Notes: generated by a model from the sequence alone, not told the origin. 64,000 bases of DNA from Lachnospiraceae bacterium (GCA_017508825.1 JAFWRC010000139.1:1-64000); one strand, 5' to 3'. Counted from the first letter of the stretch, positions 45,081 through 53,859 are shown. Numbers and translations are program-made.

Positions 45081-45458
45081 TTATCCAAGGTATGCGATAA
45101 CCTCTACCTCACATAAAACACCCTTCGGCAGGCTCTTTACTGCAACACAGCTTCTTGCCGGTTTCTCGGTGAAGTATTTCTCATATACCGCATTGAATGC
45201 CGCAAAATCTGCCATATCTGCCAAAAAGCAGGTGGTCTTTACTACGTGTGCATAGTCGGTACCTGCAGCCTTCAGGATCTCACCTACATTCTTGATCGCC
45301 TGCTCTGCCTGGGCCTCGATGCCCTCCGCCTCTACATTACCGGTTGCCGGATTGATGGGAATCTGCCCGGATGCATACAGGGTATCTCCTGCCACCTTCG
45401 CCTGGGAATACGGTCCGATCGCTGCCGGTGCCTTGTCTGTCGCAATTGTTTTGATCAT
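45081..45458 (-). CDS. ridA: RidA-family enamine/imine deaminase, copy 2
   Basis: 125 residues, identical to copy 1 at 38916 except Ala6, Val22, His71 and Ala79. All RidA signature residues are kept (RSCVAVKSLPKGVLCEVEVI). It follows its own copy of the 78-residue partner gene by 37 bp and ends at a strong terminator. The high protein identity with clear synonymous divergence points to selection on both copies. Confidence 0.94.
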   Translation of the reverse strand: MIKTIATDKAPAAIGPYSQAKVAGDTLYASGQIPINPATGNVEAEGIEAQAEQAIKNVGEILKAAGTDYAHVVKTTCFLADMADFAAFNAVYEKYFTEKPARSCVAVKSLPKGVLCEVEVIAYLG

Positions 45459-45495
45459 AGTTTTAGTTCCTCCTCTGTCTCTTTATTGGTATCTT

Positions 45496-45732
45496 TTAGT
45501 TTCCGTCATCAAAACGTACAGTCACATAAAACCCTCGCGGGGTCTCCTCCACCTTTTCTACTTCGCCCTCGGTAACATACAGCCGGTCCTTCAATTTAAA
45601 ATTGGCCGACATTGCCAGCGAAGGATCGATCACATAGTAGTAACTGCCCGGAAGCAGACCTTCCGTGACCGTAACTTTCTGCCCGGCTTCCAGAAGTCCC
45701 GGACGTTCCATTTTAAAATCCATTGTTCGCAT
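45496..45732 (-). CDS. Conserved 78-residue protein, cassette copy 2
   Basis: Differs from the copy at 39384 at only a few positions (Glu for Val near residue 53, Arg for Gln near 73, final Asn for Lys). The ATG at 45732 has GGAGAG upstream; a TTG two codons before is not needed. It is cotranscribed with ridA copy 2. Function unknown. Confidence 0.75.
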   Translation of the reverse strand: MRTMDFKMERPGLLEAGQKVTVTEGLLPGSYYYVIDPSLAMSANFKLKDRLYVTEGEVEKVEETPRGFYVTVRFDDGN

Positions 45733-45834
45733 AAGCAAGTCTCTCCTTCTCGCACTATTATATTACCCGAAAGTGCGGAATTTTTCAAATTGTTTCAACC
45801 AGCCTGAATAGCAGCGCAAAAGTACCTTCATTCT

Positions 45835-46670
45835 CTACCGCTTCTGATCACGCGAAGCCAACATTTTCGAAAAGTCTATCTCGTTTCTTTTTCTTCCGTC
45901 AATGATATGAGACGCGTCGATAGATTCGTATCGGCCATCAAAAGTACTCAGATCCAGAATACCTTGCTCCCGAAATTTCCCGGCAACCTCGTCCACAATC
46001 AAAGCCGGCACGGTAAACGACCTTTTACCTGCCTGTTCTTCCACAGGAATGACCGATTCCGGATCTCCGAACCGTGTTCCCGTAAATTCTATGATACATT
46101 CCCCTTCGCTTTCCCTAAACGCTATCTCAATATTCTCCTCTCCGTATGAGTCGGCAAAATTCCGGATATCTTCCGATATAAGGCATAAACATCTTAACCA
46201 CGAAAGATCTCTCGCTGCTTCCGCATACAGATCTCCCAGTTTTCTGACTTCCGAACCACCTTCTTTATACAGATTATAATTGGCTATCATACCGAAGAAA
46301 TGATAATACTCCGGAACACACCACAAATGATCCTTATGATCCGTTCGATCCTCCCATAGTATCATGTTTCTTTCTGAACCCTGATATATCGGAATGATAT
46401 CCGTGCTTAACCAATTCCAATACAGACTACACCAGATAATAAACCAAATAAATACATGGACTATGCTTCCTCCGCGACCTATGCTATTCACAAGGAAGAG
46501 GATGCAGATCGGAAAACTGAAAAGCATTGTGTTCCGCCGTGGACACACCCCCATTTACTGTATTGAAATATATTATCAAAAAACAGCTTATCCCGCGTAT
46601 CCAGAACAAAATCCAGTGCCTCAGTCACCTCGTTGCTGTCATATTTTGAATAAATGATCTCTCCCTTCAT
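45835..46670 (-). pseudogene. Frameshifted member of the KYD/WEDR paralogue family
   Basis: The N-terminal part (46670 down to about 46560, GEIIYSKYDSNEVTEALDF) and the C-terminal part (about 46554-45835, with WEDRTDHKDHLW and EAARDLSWLRCLCLISEDI) align with the two intact paralogues at 48658 and 57803 but are in different frames. The shift falls at or near a run of five G (about 46552-46556) in AAATGGGGGTG, consistent with loss of one base. The C-terminal part keeps two membrane helices and a full soluble domain, so recent decay or a sequencing error are both possible. A TTGAAG/TACAAT promoter lies upstream. Confidence 0.75.
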
Positions 46671-46707
46671 CTGACCCCATTCCTTTTTTCGTATCAACTA
46701 CACTCAC

Positions 46708-46736
46708 ATTGTATCGCAAAGAAATCACTGCTTCAA
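46708..46736 (-). promoter_or_regulatory. Promoter of the frameshifted paralogue
   Basis: On the minus strand TTGAAG (46736-46731), 17-bp spacer, TACAAT (46713-46708). Confidence 0.55.
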
Positions 46737-46771
46737 CCACTCCGGTATTTCATTTCGGCAATCTCGAGTCA

Positions 46772-46823
46772 TAATATAAAAGTACCTGCCAACGGAGGAT
46801 TTCTCTTTCCGGTGGCAGGTACT
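46772..46823 (-). terminator. Terminator of the CBM2-like gene
   Basis: Stem AGTACCTGCCA/TGGCAGGTACT (46781-46823) followed on the minus strand by TTTTATATT. Confidence 0.85.
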
Positions 46824-46845
46824 GTTCTGAGTCTTCGCTATGTTG

Positions 46846-48000
46846 TTATTTCACTACTGTTACCGTACCTGCGATATCCAGATTCGGATTATACTCTCCC
46901 GTTGCAAACGGATCAACCGGCTGAAGATCCGTAATATGTACGCGAATGTTTCCGCTTCCGGAATACGGCAAATCTGCTGCAGAATCAGTAACTACGGTAA
47001 GTCTGCCCAATTCATCGGTCCAAACAAGGATCTGGTCTTTCTGCAGCTTAAGCATATAGTCTCCATACAGATCCTGTTCTTTTTCACAGAACATCCGGAT
47101 CTGCAACTGCTTTGCCTTCTCCAGACGTCCGCGCAGGGAATTCAGTTCCTCGCAATATGTAATATAGCGTTCCACCTGTTCACCACGATAGGTACCGCTG
47201 ATGCGATACACAGATCCTCTCAGCATCTCTTCTTCCGAAGTAAATGAACCGGGCATTTTGTTGCGGTCCATATTGATCGCTACGATCAGATCCGTACAGC
47301 TATTGCCGTTGCCAAACGGGCAGATCGTGGTCCATTCGGTATACCGGTTTCCGTCTGCCACTTCCGCTACCTGCACCAGTTCATCAATAGAATTCACAAT
47401 ATCCTGATAATACGGATTATCCTCTGTGATCCCCAGCCCATATCCTGTAGTGATCGTTCCGGATACCGCCGGAATCTCTGTTTTGATCTCTGCTTCCGGA
47501 GTCTGCTCGGTTTCTGTTTCTACCTTCGGAGCCTGTTCCGTTTCCGTACCGGTCTCTGCCCCCTCCTTACCGGCATAGAGTAATTCAGCCTTTACATCTG
47601 CAAAGTCGTGATCATTTCCTTCGCCGATATAACCGATAGAAATCCTCTGCCCGGCTGCGATCACACTATTATAATTGGCTGCTTCTACCGTATACTGATA
47701 CGAATCGCCTGTCGCAATCGTTTCCGTAATGGTTCCGTTCCAAAGATTCGTAATCTTGTCTGTTGTGCTGAAGGTAATCTTCCAGCCTTCTGTTTCCGTG
47801 CCGGTCAGATTGGTCAGAACGATTTCTGCACAGCAACCGCCGTACCAGGAACTGGATACATTCTGCTCAACGGAATAATCAACTGTTTCCCCTTCTGCAT
47901 GTGCGTAAAGTGCTGCTCCGGTTGCAAACTGTCCGGAAAGCACTACACCGGACAATAATGCTGTTAGTTTACGTGTTACTTTTCTCGCTTCGTTTTTCAT
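46846..48000 (-). CDS. Secreted protein with CBM2-like carbohydrate-binding domain
   Basis: 384 residues. A signal peptide (1-36, cleaved near AHAEG) is followed by a domain (40-140) with the CBM family 2 pattern: SSSWYGGCCAEIVLTNLTG, WKITFSTTDKITNLWN and YTVEAANYNSVIAAGQRISI, with conserved aromatic residues. An acidic linker with repeats (TETEQAPKVETETEQTPEAE, 150-175) leads to a C-terminal domain of about 200 residues of unknown family that contains a helical segment (EELNSLRGRLEKAKQLQI). No catalytic glycosidase domain is visible, so a wall- or polysaccharide-binding role is likelier than hydrolysis. It has a long structured leader. Confidence 0.8.
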   Translation of the reverse strand: MKNEARKVTRKLTALLSGVVLSGQFATGAALYAHAEGETVDYSVEQNVSSSWYGGCCAEIVLTNLTGTETEGWKITFSTTDKITNLWNGTITETIATGDSYQYTVEAANYNSVIAAGQRISIGYIGEGNDHDFADVKAELLYAGKEGAETGTETEQAPKVETETEQTPEAEIKTEIPAVSGTITTGYGLGITEDNPYYQDIVNSIDELVQVAEVADGNRYTEWTTICPFGNGNSCTDLIVAINMDRNKMPGSFTSEEEMLRGSVYRISGTYRGEQVERYITYCEELNSLRGRLEKAKQLQIRMFCEKEQDLYGDYMLKLQKDQILVWTDELGRLTVVTDSAADLPYSGSGNIRVHITDLQPVDPFATGEYNPNLDIAGTVTVVK

Positions 48001-48039
48001 TAGATATTCTCCCCTCTGAAATTAGATGGTTTTCAGTTT

Positions 48040-48110
48040 CTGTAACGATACGTTTCTCAAATGCCGTTTTTACGGGTTACCCAATTTTTTCATCCTGTTT
48101 TCCGTTACAG
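48040..48110 (-). other. Structured leader of the CBM2-like gene
   Basis: CTGTAACG (48110-48103) pairs with CGTTACAG (48047-48040) on the minus strand, enclosing alternative short hairpins (GGGTAACCC; CCG-TAAAAA-CGG). It could be a regulatory RNA, but no known riboswitch class fits. Further upstream an AAATATG-N4-CATATTT inverted repeat lies at 48124-48141. Confidence 0.35.
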
Positions 48111-48193
48111 CGAATATTCTACTAAATATGAGAACATATTTCCTCCAATCCGATCTGTCACTTTTGCTACCCTAAGTAGCATGGCCGTGTTTT

Positions 48194-48349
48194 TTATTCC
48201 TTTCTTCCAGTAAGATCAGTATGCCTGAAACCATTGCTTCCAAAATTAAGCACTCCCATAACGGCAAGTTCGACGGTTTCACTGCTCACATCCACCTCAA
48301 ACCAATCCTTAAGTGCTTCAAGAACGGTTCTTGCGATCCGTTTTTTCAT
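48194..48349 (-). CDS. Unrecognised short frame (51 residues)
   Basis: Starts MKKRIARTVLEALKDWFEVD and has a plausible helix followed by mixed polar residues. The sequence has protein-like composition, but no ribosome site is close to its ATG; a TTG seven codons upstream has GGAG further away. It lies in a region of gene decay and may itself be a remnant. No function is proposed. Confidence 0.3.
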   Translation of the reverse strand: MKKRIARTVLEALKDWFEVDVSSETVELAVMGVLNFGSNGFRHTDLTGRKE

Positions 48350-48416
48350 CTGTGTCACTGTTTCTGACAACCACTATTACTATTCTCCTTTTGTTTCCTG
48401 TTTCGAGTATATGATA

Positions 48417-48572
48417 TCATTCTTCATCAGTTTTCCTCTGATTTTCCTTCTTAACAATAATACCGCTATCCCTGATTCTTTCATATCGCCGGTCATGGAT
48501 AGTAAGATCCAAAATTCCGAAATTATGATACCTCTTTACCATCTTCTCTCCGATGACAAATGGCAACTCGTC
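48417..48572 (-). pseudogene. Relic: C-terminal end of a fourth paralogue
   Basis: In-frame translation gives LPFVIGEKMVKRYHNFGILD and continues LTIHDRRYERIRDSGII to a stop. This aligns with the C-terminus of the intact neighbour at 48658 (VPFVIGEKLVQKYRKTGIFD, then LSIYDECYEEIVASGII). It lies directly behind that neighbour, so it is what remains of a tandem duplicate. No N-terminal part was found. This and the short frame at 48194 account for most of the 650 bp between 48001 and 48657. Confidence 0.75.
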
Positions 48573-48657
48573 TTCTTTTTTATCTGTTTTACCTGTTTCA
48601 TATTTGTCTAAACATACGTTATTTTCCTTTGTTACAGTTCTGCTTTACAATGTATTA

Positions 48658-49602
48658 TTATTCTTCCGTCTCACCAATGATACCGGATGCCACGATCTCT
48701 TCGTAACACTCATCATAAATACTCAGATCAAAAATACCGGTCTTTCGATACTTCTGTACCAGTTTCTCTCCGATCACAAAGGGAACCGTATAAGATTTCA
48801 TAACCACTTGTTCCTTCACCGGAATGATCGCATCCGGCATGTCCTCTTTGCTTGTTTTAAAAAGGATCGTATAGTTTCCATACCGATCCGTATCATTGCA
48901 ACCTTCTTCTTCCAGTATCTCGATCTCTATATTCTCCTCATCATATTGATCTGCAAGTGACTGTATACTCTCCGATAGCGTTCCTAAGCAACGCATCCAG
49001 GAAAGATCACGTGCCGCTTCCAGATAACTGTTCTCGAGACTTTTCAATGCAGTATTCTCAATATTACTAGTCTTTCTTTCCAGTTCCACCTTCCCAAAGA
49101 AACCATAAAACACCGGTTCACTTAACAAATGATATTTATGATCCTCCCGGTCTTCCCAGATCAGCATATCTTTTTGTTTTCCCCAGTATATCTGAATAGC
49201 AACCGGTTTGTATATTTTATAGCAGATCCAGGTTATCGGCAGTCCCCAAATAATCTTCCAGGAAAGCTCATACGTACTCCAAATCGGAATACCCGCCCAT
49301 TCGAAAGGCCAGGATATCGAAAAATACCAAAACGGAGAAAGAAGTACTACCTCTTTCCAAAAATACTTCGAACGTACTGTTCTCTTCAGTCGGGACCATC
49401 TGGTTTCGCGCCCGCGCAATTCCATTCGCCGATACTCTTCACCTTTGATATAGTTTAACCGGCGCCCCCGAAAAACTGTATTAAAAAATAGTCCATCCCG
49501 AACATCCAGAATATAATCCAGTGTCTCTGTGATCTTTCGAACATCATACTTAGAATATACGATTTCAAGATGATCTTTTCTCAAATGATCTCCTGTTTCC
49601 AT
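48658..49602 (-). CDS. KYD/WEDR paralogue family membrane protein, member 2
   Basis: 314 residues. The N-terminal segment (12-50, IVYSKYDVRKITETLDYILD) is shared with its paralogues, followed by two membrane helices (about 85-135), then a soluble domain with WEDREDHKYHLL (about 150), EAARDLSWMRCLGTLSESI and a closing PFVIGEKLVQKY region. No known family or catalytic motif was recognised. The layout (cytosolic start, two helices, conserved soluble domain) is common to all members. Confidence 0.75.
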   Translation of the reverse strand: METGDHLRKDHLEIVYSKYDVRKITETLDYILDVRDGLFFNTVFRGRRLNYIKGEEYRRMELRGRETRWSRLKRTVRSKYFWKEVVLLSPFWYFSISWPFEWAGIPIWSTYELSWKIIWGLPITWICYKIYKPVAIQIYWGKQKDMLIWEDREDHKYHLLSEPVFYGFFGKVELERKTSNIENTALKSLENSYLEAARDLSWMRCLGTLSESIQSLADQYDEENIEIEILEEEGCNDTDRYGNYTILFKTSKEDMPDAIIPVKEQVVMKSYTVPFVIGEKLVQKYRKTGIFDLSIYDECYEEIVASGIIGETEE

Positions 49603-49706
49603 TATTGTTATCTGCTCTTAACATTCTCATTTTACAATATCACAGCGATTTCTTCTACCAATCTTTTTCGTCATAAGCGCAACTTGGAGTTGCAATCAAC
49701 AGGCAA

Positions 49707-49761
49707 ACACGGGGACGGTTCTTTTGTCTGATGAAACCAGACAAAAGAACCGTCCCCGTGT
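49707..49761. repeat. 24-bp perfect inverted repeat (mobile palindrome/terminator)
   Basis: Arms start ACACGGGGACGGTTCTTTTG (49707-49730) and pair perfectly with 49738-49761, loop of 7 bp; an outer GGCA/TGCC adds pairing. It lies between the response regulator stop and the upstream start of paralogue 2. The GGGGACGGTTCTTTTGTC motif resembles palindromes that spread with REP-type transposases; it may also stop transcription from both sides. Confidence 0.85.
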
Positions 49762-49787
49762 CTGCCCATTGGCTCCTATCACTTTTA

Positions 49788-50447
49788 TCATAGATTTGTA
49801 TTCTTGTTTCCCGTCAGGTAATATACCGCAAGTGCGGTACGATGCGCCAGTCCCTCTTTGGCCAGAATGTTCGAGATATAATTTTTGACAGTGCCTTCGG
49901 AAATAAACAGTTTGTCTGCGATCTCTTTATTCGACAGCCCTTCTGCTACCGCCTTGATGATATCCAGCTCTCTTTCGGAATATCCGGCCGGATCAAAACT
50001 GCTTTCCGAAAGAGAGGATGCATGTTCTTTATTTCCCATACCGGCAAGTGTCTGCAGGATATGCTCTTCCATCACCCCGGTACCGTTATAGACCGATTTG
50101 ATCATCTGTTTCAGATGCTCCGGAGTATGATTTTTGATCAGATAGCCCTTCGCTCCGTTACGAAGCGCCTGCTGTACCAGATCGTCATCATCAAATGTCG
50201 TAAGGATCAAAACCTTTCCCATATCGTGCTCAACAATATACTTCGTCGCTTCGATCCCGTCCATGACCGGCATCTGTATATCCATCAGGAAGACATCCGG
50301 CAGTTCCTTTTCTGCCAGATCGATCGCTTCCCGTCCGTTTGCAGCGCTTCCGAGCACTTCAAATTCATCATCCAGATCCAGAATGATCTTCATTCCATCC
50401 CGCACAAAATCACTGTCATCCGCTATGATCACCTTGATCTTTTCCAT
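49788..50447 (-). CDS. LuxR/NarL-family response regulator
   Basis: 219 residues: receiver (Asp in VFLMDIQMPVMDG, Lys in KGYLIKNHT) and a C-terminal LuxR helix-turn-helix (YSERELDIIKAVAEGLSNKE, then IADKLFISEGTVKNYISNIL). It is the last gene of the ABC-2 exporter operon and the natural partner of the DISM-type kinase at 53860. LuxR-type regulators bind short palindromes as dimers; paired TGWC-N4-GTCA sites precede this operon and three nearby genes, so it is the best candidate to bind them. Confidence 0.93.
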   Translation of the reverse strand: MEKIKVIIADDSDFVRDGMKIILDLDDEFEVLGSAANGREAIDLAEKELPDVFLMDIQMPVMDGIEATKYIVEHDMGKVLILTTFDDDDLVQQALRNGAKGYLIKNHTPEHLKQMIKSVYNGTGVMEEHILQTLAGMGNKEHASSLSESSFDPAGYSERELDIIKAVAEGLSNKEIADKLFISEGTVKNYISNILAKEGLAHRTALAVYYLTGNKNTNL

Positions 50448-50474
50448 TCCTCTACCATCCCGAAAAGCATTTTC

Positions 50475-51764
50475 TCATCCCAGTTCCCAGGCATCTGCTC
50501 TTTTCAGCTTTAATCCCAGACTGCCCAGTCCCAGTATGATCCCCAGATACGCTGTCGTAGTATATAATAACACGCGGAAGGCCGCATTGTCACCAACAAA
50601 TATCATCTCCGTGCCTTCCATAAACCACTTCTGCGGCATCAGCATTGAGAGTATCTTCAATGCCTCAGACATATGCGTGATCGGAAAATACATACCGCTC
50701 AACAGCGATGAGATACACCATACGGTAAACACCGCCATTGCGCCGCCCATCACGTCTCCCATAAGGATCGCCAGAAGTGTGCTCAGGCCGCTGAAGATCA
50801 GGCCGAGCAGAAAGATCACTGCAATGAATCTTCCACGATCCATCCCCATCTCTTCCGGCTTGAGCAGCAAAGAGCATACTGCCGTGATCCCCGTCATCAT
50901 CAGCGACACGATAAAACTGCATGCGATCTTGGATGCAAAATACCCGAGCGCGTTTGTATTGGTCAGCGTGATCCTTGTGAACACTCCGTTCTTCTGTTCT
51001 TTGATCGAAGTATATGCCACAAAGAAACCGCAGAAAACAAATCCCAGCGTCAGAAAAACGAAAGCATAACCCATCCGGCTCTTCTGATTGTTCTGCTCAA
51101 AACTGAGGATCCGTCCTTCCCCTCCGGCTACGGAGATTGTCTGCTTTTCCGGCATCTGTTCATCCGCCTCCTGCATAGCCCGCACGAGATCTGCCGAAAA
51201 ATTTTCCCCCATCATTCCTTTGACCGCCATAAAATCACAATATCGTTCCATCCTGGAAAACTGCAGTTTCAGTTCGCTCTCCAGTGCCTCGCGCCGGCTG
51301 TCCTCCGAAAGTATGTAAATGTGCATGGCCTCTTCCGTTTTTCCTTCCCGGATCTTTTCATCAAAATCCGACAGAATATAGATTGCCGCGCCCAGCTTGT
51401 CTTCAAAGCCATCTTCCCGGATACGTTCTGCAATAAACATCTCCTGCATCTCGTCCCCGGATACATCTGCTCGGCATATGGTGAACAGACCGCTCTGCTG
51501 CAGATCATTCAGCAGGTATTCACTCAGATCCGTTCCCGACGCATCATAGACTTTGATGACATACTCTCCTTTCCCACCGTAATATGCCACTTTATCCTCT
51601 GCCTTCTCCAGCTCTACGATCTCTGTTTCCGCGTCCTGCGCGATCGTAAAATCGATCCGGCTTCGCAGGATCAGTGTAGACAAAAGCGGTGCCAGCAGGA
51701 CAAAAAACCAAAAGAGTTTTGTCCGCATCAGCTGCTTCATACCTGTTTTGATCAATGTCCTCAT
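50475..51764 (-). CDS. ABC-2 type exporter permease, subunit 2
   Basis: 429 residues: one N-terminal helix (about 17-35), a long extracytoplasmic domain (40-215) and five to six C-terminal helices, the layout of ABC-2/YhgE-like exporters. The start codon overlaps the stop of permease 1 (ATGA). The longer frame upstream is rejected because it overlaps permease 1 widely. It would work with the ATPase at 52832. Confidence 0.88.
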   Translation of the reverse strand: MRTLIKTGMKQLMRTKLFWFFVLLAPLLSTLILRSRIDFTIAQDAETEIVELEKAEDKVAYYGGKGEYVIKVYDASGTDLSEYLLNDLQQSGLFTICRADVSGDEMQEMFIAERIREDGFEDKLGAAIYILSDFDEKIREGKTEEAMHIYILSEDSRREALESELKLQFSRMERYCDFMAVKGMMGENFSADLVRAMQEADEQMPEKQTISVAGGEGRILSFEQNNQKSRMGYAFVFLTLGFVFCGFFVAYTSIKEQKNGVFTRITLTNTNALGYFASKIACSFIVSLMMTGITAVCSLLLKPEEMGMDRGRFIAVIFLLGLIFSGLSTLLAILMGDVMGGAMAVFTVWCISSLLSGMYFPITHMSEALKILSMLMPQKWFMEGTEMIFVGDNAAFRVLLYTTTAYLGIILGLGSLGLKLKRADAWELG

Positions 51765-52831
51765 GCTTTTCCTCTCTTTCTGAGCACTCCTGCGAACACT
51801 GCCAGAACAGAACACAGGAGAATAATGCCACCATTGTATAATATTGCGCTTACCGTATAATCACTGTGACCCATACACGACAGTTCCGTCAGCGCCCTGT
51901 TCACGTGATATACCGGTGATGCCAGTTTCACTGCCATCGGATGCGATGCGTACATATACGTTTCAAAACATCCGCCGAAATATCCGGCAACCCATGACAT
52001 ACCGAAAGTCAGTATGACCGTTGCCACCATATTTCCAAAAAAGCTGTAGATCATGATCCCGAATGCAGCGCCTGCCCCGGCACAGATCAGCAGGATCCCC
52101 GAAGACAGCAGCGGATCTCCCCAGTGTACATCCAGCAGGATCACGGACAGCACTGCCGACAGCACAGAGCCGATCCCGACTGCAAGAAGGATCGGAATGA
52201 ATTTTCCGAAATACAGCTTCCATTCCGCTACATTACTGACCTGATATCTCTTTCGGATGCCATACTTCTTTTCGTTCATAAAAACAGCAGTACCGCATAT
52301 GATCGAATTGCAGGCAAAGTATATGATCTCCACGATGCCGTAATAATCCGTCGAATCGATCGCAGGCTTATATTCCGGATGTTCTATATGAAGTGTGATC
52401 GTATCCGTATCAGCTCCCATCCGGGTCACTGCAGCATTTGCATAAAACGCATGCAGGAAATATTCCAGGACCTTCCCCATCTCATTTTCATCACTGTTTT
52501 GATATAAAGTATAGCTGTCTTCTTCAAAGATCACGAAACCGCAATATGCACGCTCACGGATGATCTCTTCCGGATCTCCGTCCGGATATTCCACCAGTGC
52601 GATCCCGTTTTCTTCCGCCACTTCGGATAAAGCATCTGCCAGCTCCGCCGAAACTCCCTCTTCCATACGATAGCCGGCACAGACCGTTGCATCCTCATAC
52701 TGTTTCATCAGATCATGAAAAGCACTGGAGAGAATGGCGATCAGGATCAGCGGAAAAAAAACATATAACAGAATATTCAGTTTGCTCCTGACCATCAGTT
52801 TCAGATTGTTTTTTATCAGATATCTTATCAT
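51761..52831 (-). CDS. ABC-2 type exporter permease, subunit 1
   Basis: 356 residues with the same pattern as permease 2: an N-terminal helix (about 17-38), an extracytoplasmic domain and about five helices (170-350). It begins right after the ATPase stop and overlaps the next permease by 4 bp. Substrate unknown; systems of this type beside LuxR-type two-component genes often export or resist peptides and envelope-active compounds. Confidence 0.88.
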   Translation of the reverse strand: MIRYLIKNNLKLMVRSKLNILLYVFFPLILIAILSSAFHDLMKQYEDATVCAGYRMEEGVSAELADALSEVAEENGIALVEYPDGDPEEIIRERAYCGFVIFEEDSYTLYQNSDENEMGKVLEYFLHAFYANAAVTRMGADTDTITLHIEHPEYKPAIDSTDYYGIVEIIYFACNSIICGTAVFMNEKKYGIRKRYQVSNVAEWKLYFGKFIPILLAVGIGSVLSAVLSVILLDVHWGDPLLSSGILLICAGAGAAFGIMIYSFFGNMVATVILTFGMSWVAGYFGGCFETYMYASHPMAVKLASPVYHVNRALTELSCMGHSDYTVSAILYNGGIILLCSVLAVFAGVLRKRGKA

Positions 52832-53584
52832 TTAATAATCCCTCAGTTTTTTACCTGTCATTGTCAGAAATACTTCCTCCAGTGTGATCGACGAAGTATC
52901 ATCCTTCACCATTTTTTTCAACTCCTCACTGCTCCCCGTTGCGATCACTTTTCCGTTATCCATGATCGCGATCCTGCTGCAGATTGCCTCCACCTCTTCC
53001 ATATAGTGGCTCGTATAGATAACGGTAGCGCCGTTCTGATTGGATTCTTTGATCTTTTCCAGGATAAAATTTCTGGACTGGGGATCGATCCCGACCGTAG
53101 GCTCATCAAAGATCAGAAGTTTCGGATGATGCCCGATGGCACACGCGATATTCAGCCTGCGTTTCATTCCTCCGGAAAATGTTTTTGCAAAATCCCCTCT
53201 CCGCTCCAACAGTCCTACATACTCCAGCGCTTCGTCCGTTCTTTCCTTCAGCTGTTTTCCTTTGATCCCGTACAGAGATGTGAACAGTTCCACATTTTCC
53301 CACGCTTTCAGATTGCCATGGATCGCCAGATCCTGCGGGATATATCCCAGTTTACTGATCAGTGCTTTTCGATTGCTTTGAAAATCTTTTCCGAGAAAAT
53401 CCACATTGCCCTGCGTCGGCTTCACGATGCCTGTGATCATATTCATCGTGGTACTCTTTCCTGCGCCGTTCGGTCCGAGCAATCCGAAGATCTCACCTTC
53501 TTTAATGTCAAGCTTCAGATGATCTACAACAACACGGTTGTCATATCTCTTGGTCAGCTCATTCGTTTTCAGAATCGTATCCAT
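52832..53584 (-). CDS. ABC exporter ATPase
   Basis: 250 residues with Walker A GPNGAGKSTT, signature FSGGMKRRLNIACAIG, Walker B LLIFDEPTVGID and the H-loop TSHYMEE, typical of drug/lantibiotic-type exporter ATPases. The ATG at 53584 has AGGAGG 11 bp upstream; a TTG seven codons earlier overlaps that site. It heads the operon ATPase-permease-permease-regulator, driven by operator/promoter A. Confidence 0.93.
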   Translation of the reverse strand: MDTILKTNELTKRYDNRVVVDHLKLDIKEGEIFGLLGPNGAGKSTTMNMITGIVKPTQGNVDFLGKDFQSNRKALISKLGYIPQDLAIHGNLKAWENVELFTSLYGIKGKQLKERTDEALEYVGLLERRGDFAKTFSGGMKRRLNIACAIGHHPKLLIFDEPTVGIDPQSRNFILEKIKESNQNGATVIYTSHYMEEVEAICSRIAIMDNGKVIATGSSEELKKMVKDDTSSITLEEVFLTMTGKKLRDY

Positions 53585-53659
53585 TTCTATGTCCGCCTCC
53601 TGCAATAAAGTTTTTGTAACTGTTCAGAATCATTACAGTTTTTCCTTTCCTCATTGTTT

Positions 53660-53724
53660 ATTGTATATAACCGAAAATGGATTTTGTAGTAACGAAAGAC
53701 ACTATTATCGGGTGACTTTCGTCA
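53660..53724 (-). promoter_or_regulatory. Regulon promoter A (exporter operon)
   Basis: Palindromes TGACGAAAGTCA (53724-53713) and TGTCTTTCGTTA (53701-53690), 11 bp apart, then 24 bp to TACAAT (53665-53660). Confidence 0.8.
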
Positions 53725-53778
53725 TATATTTTCAAAAATGAGTTTTTCCTTGGAAAACTGCAAAGCAATTTCCTATGA

Positions 53779-53811
53779 CAAAAAAAGCTCGTCTTCGCGA
53801 CAAGCTTTTTC
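53779..53811. terminator. Bidirectional terminator behind the DISM kinase
   Basis: AAAAAGCTCGTC-TTCGC-GACAAGCTTTTT stem (one mismatch) with A/T tracts. It separates the kinase gene from the exporter operon, which has its own promoter. Confidence 0.8.
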
Positions 53812-53859
53812 TGTAACTGTTCCAAATCATTCTTTTCTCTTTTATATCATCCGGTTTCA

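Noticed and set aside
46488..46697. Programmed frameshift in the paralogue at 45835
   Set aside because: The G-run has no slippery heptamer or downstream stem that stands out, and the intact paralogues do not use frameshifting.
48040..48110. Cyclic di-GMP riboswitch ahead of the CBM2-like gene
   Set aside because: Considered because GGDEF proteins are present, but the GGCAAACC-type core and tetraloop receptor are missing.
48234..48611. A 125-residue plus-strand frame
   Set aside because: Its opposite strand carries the relic of the paralogue family, which explains the openness.
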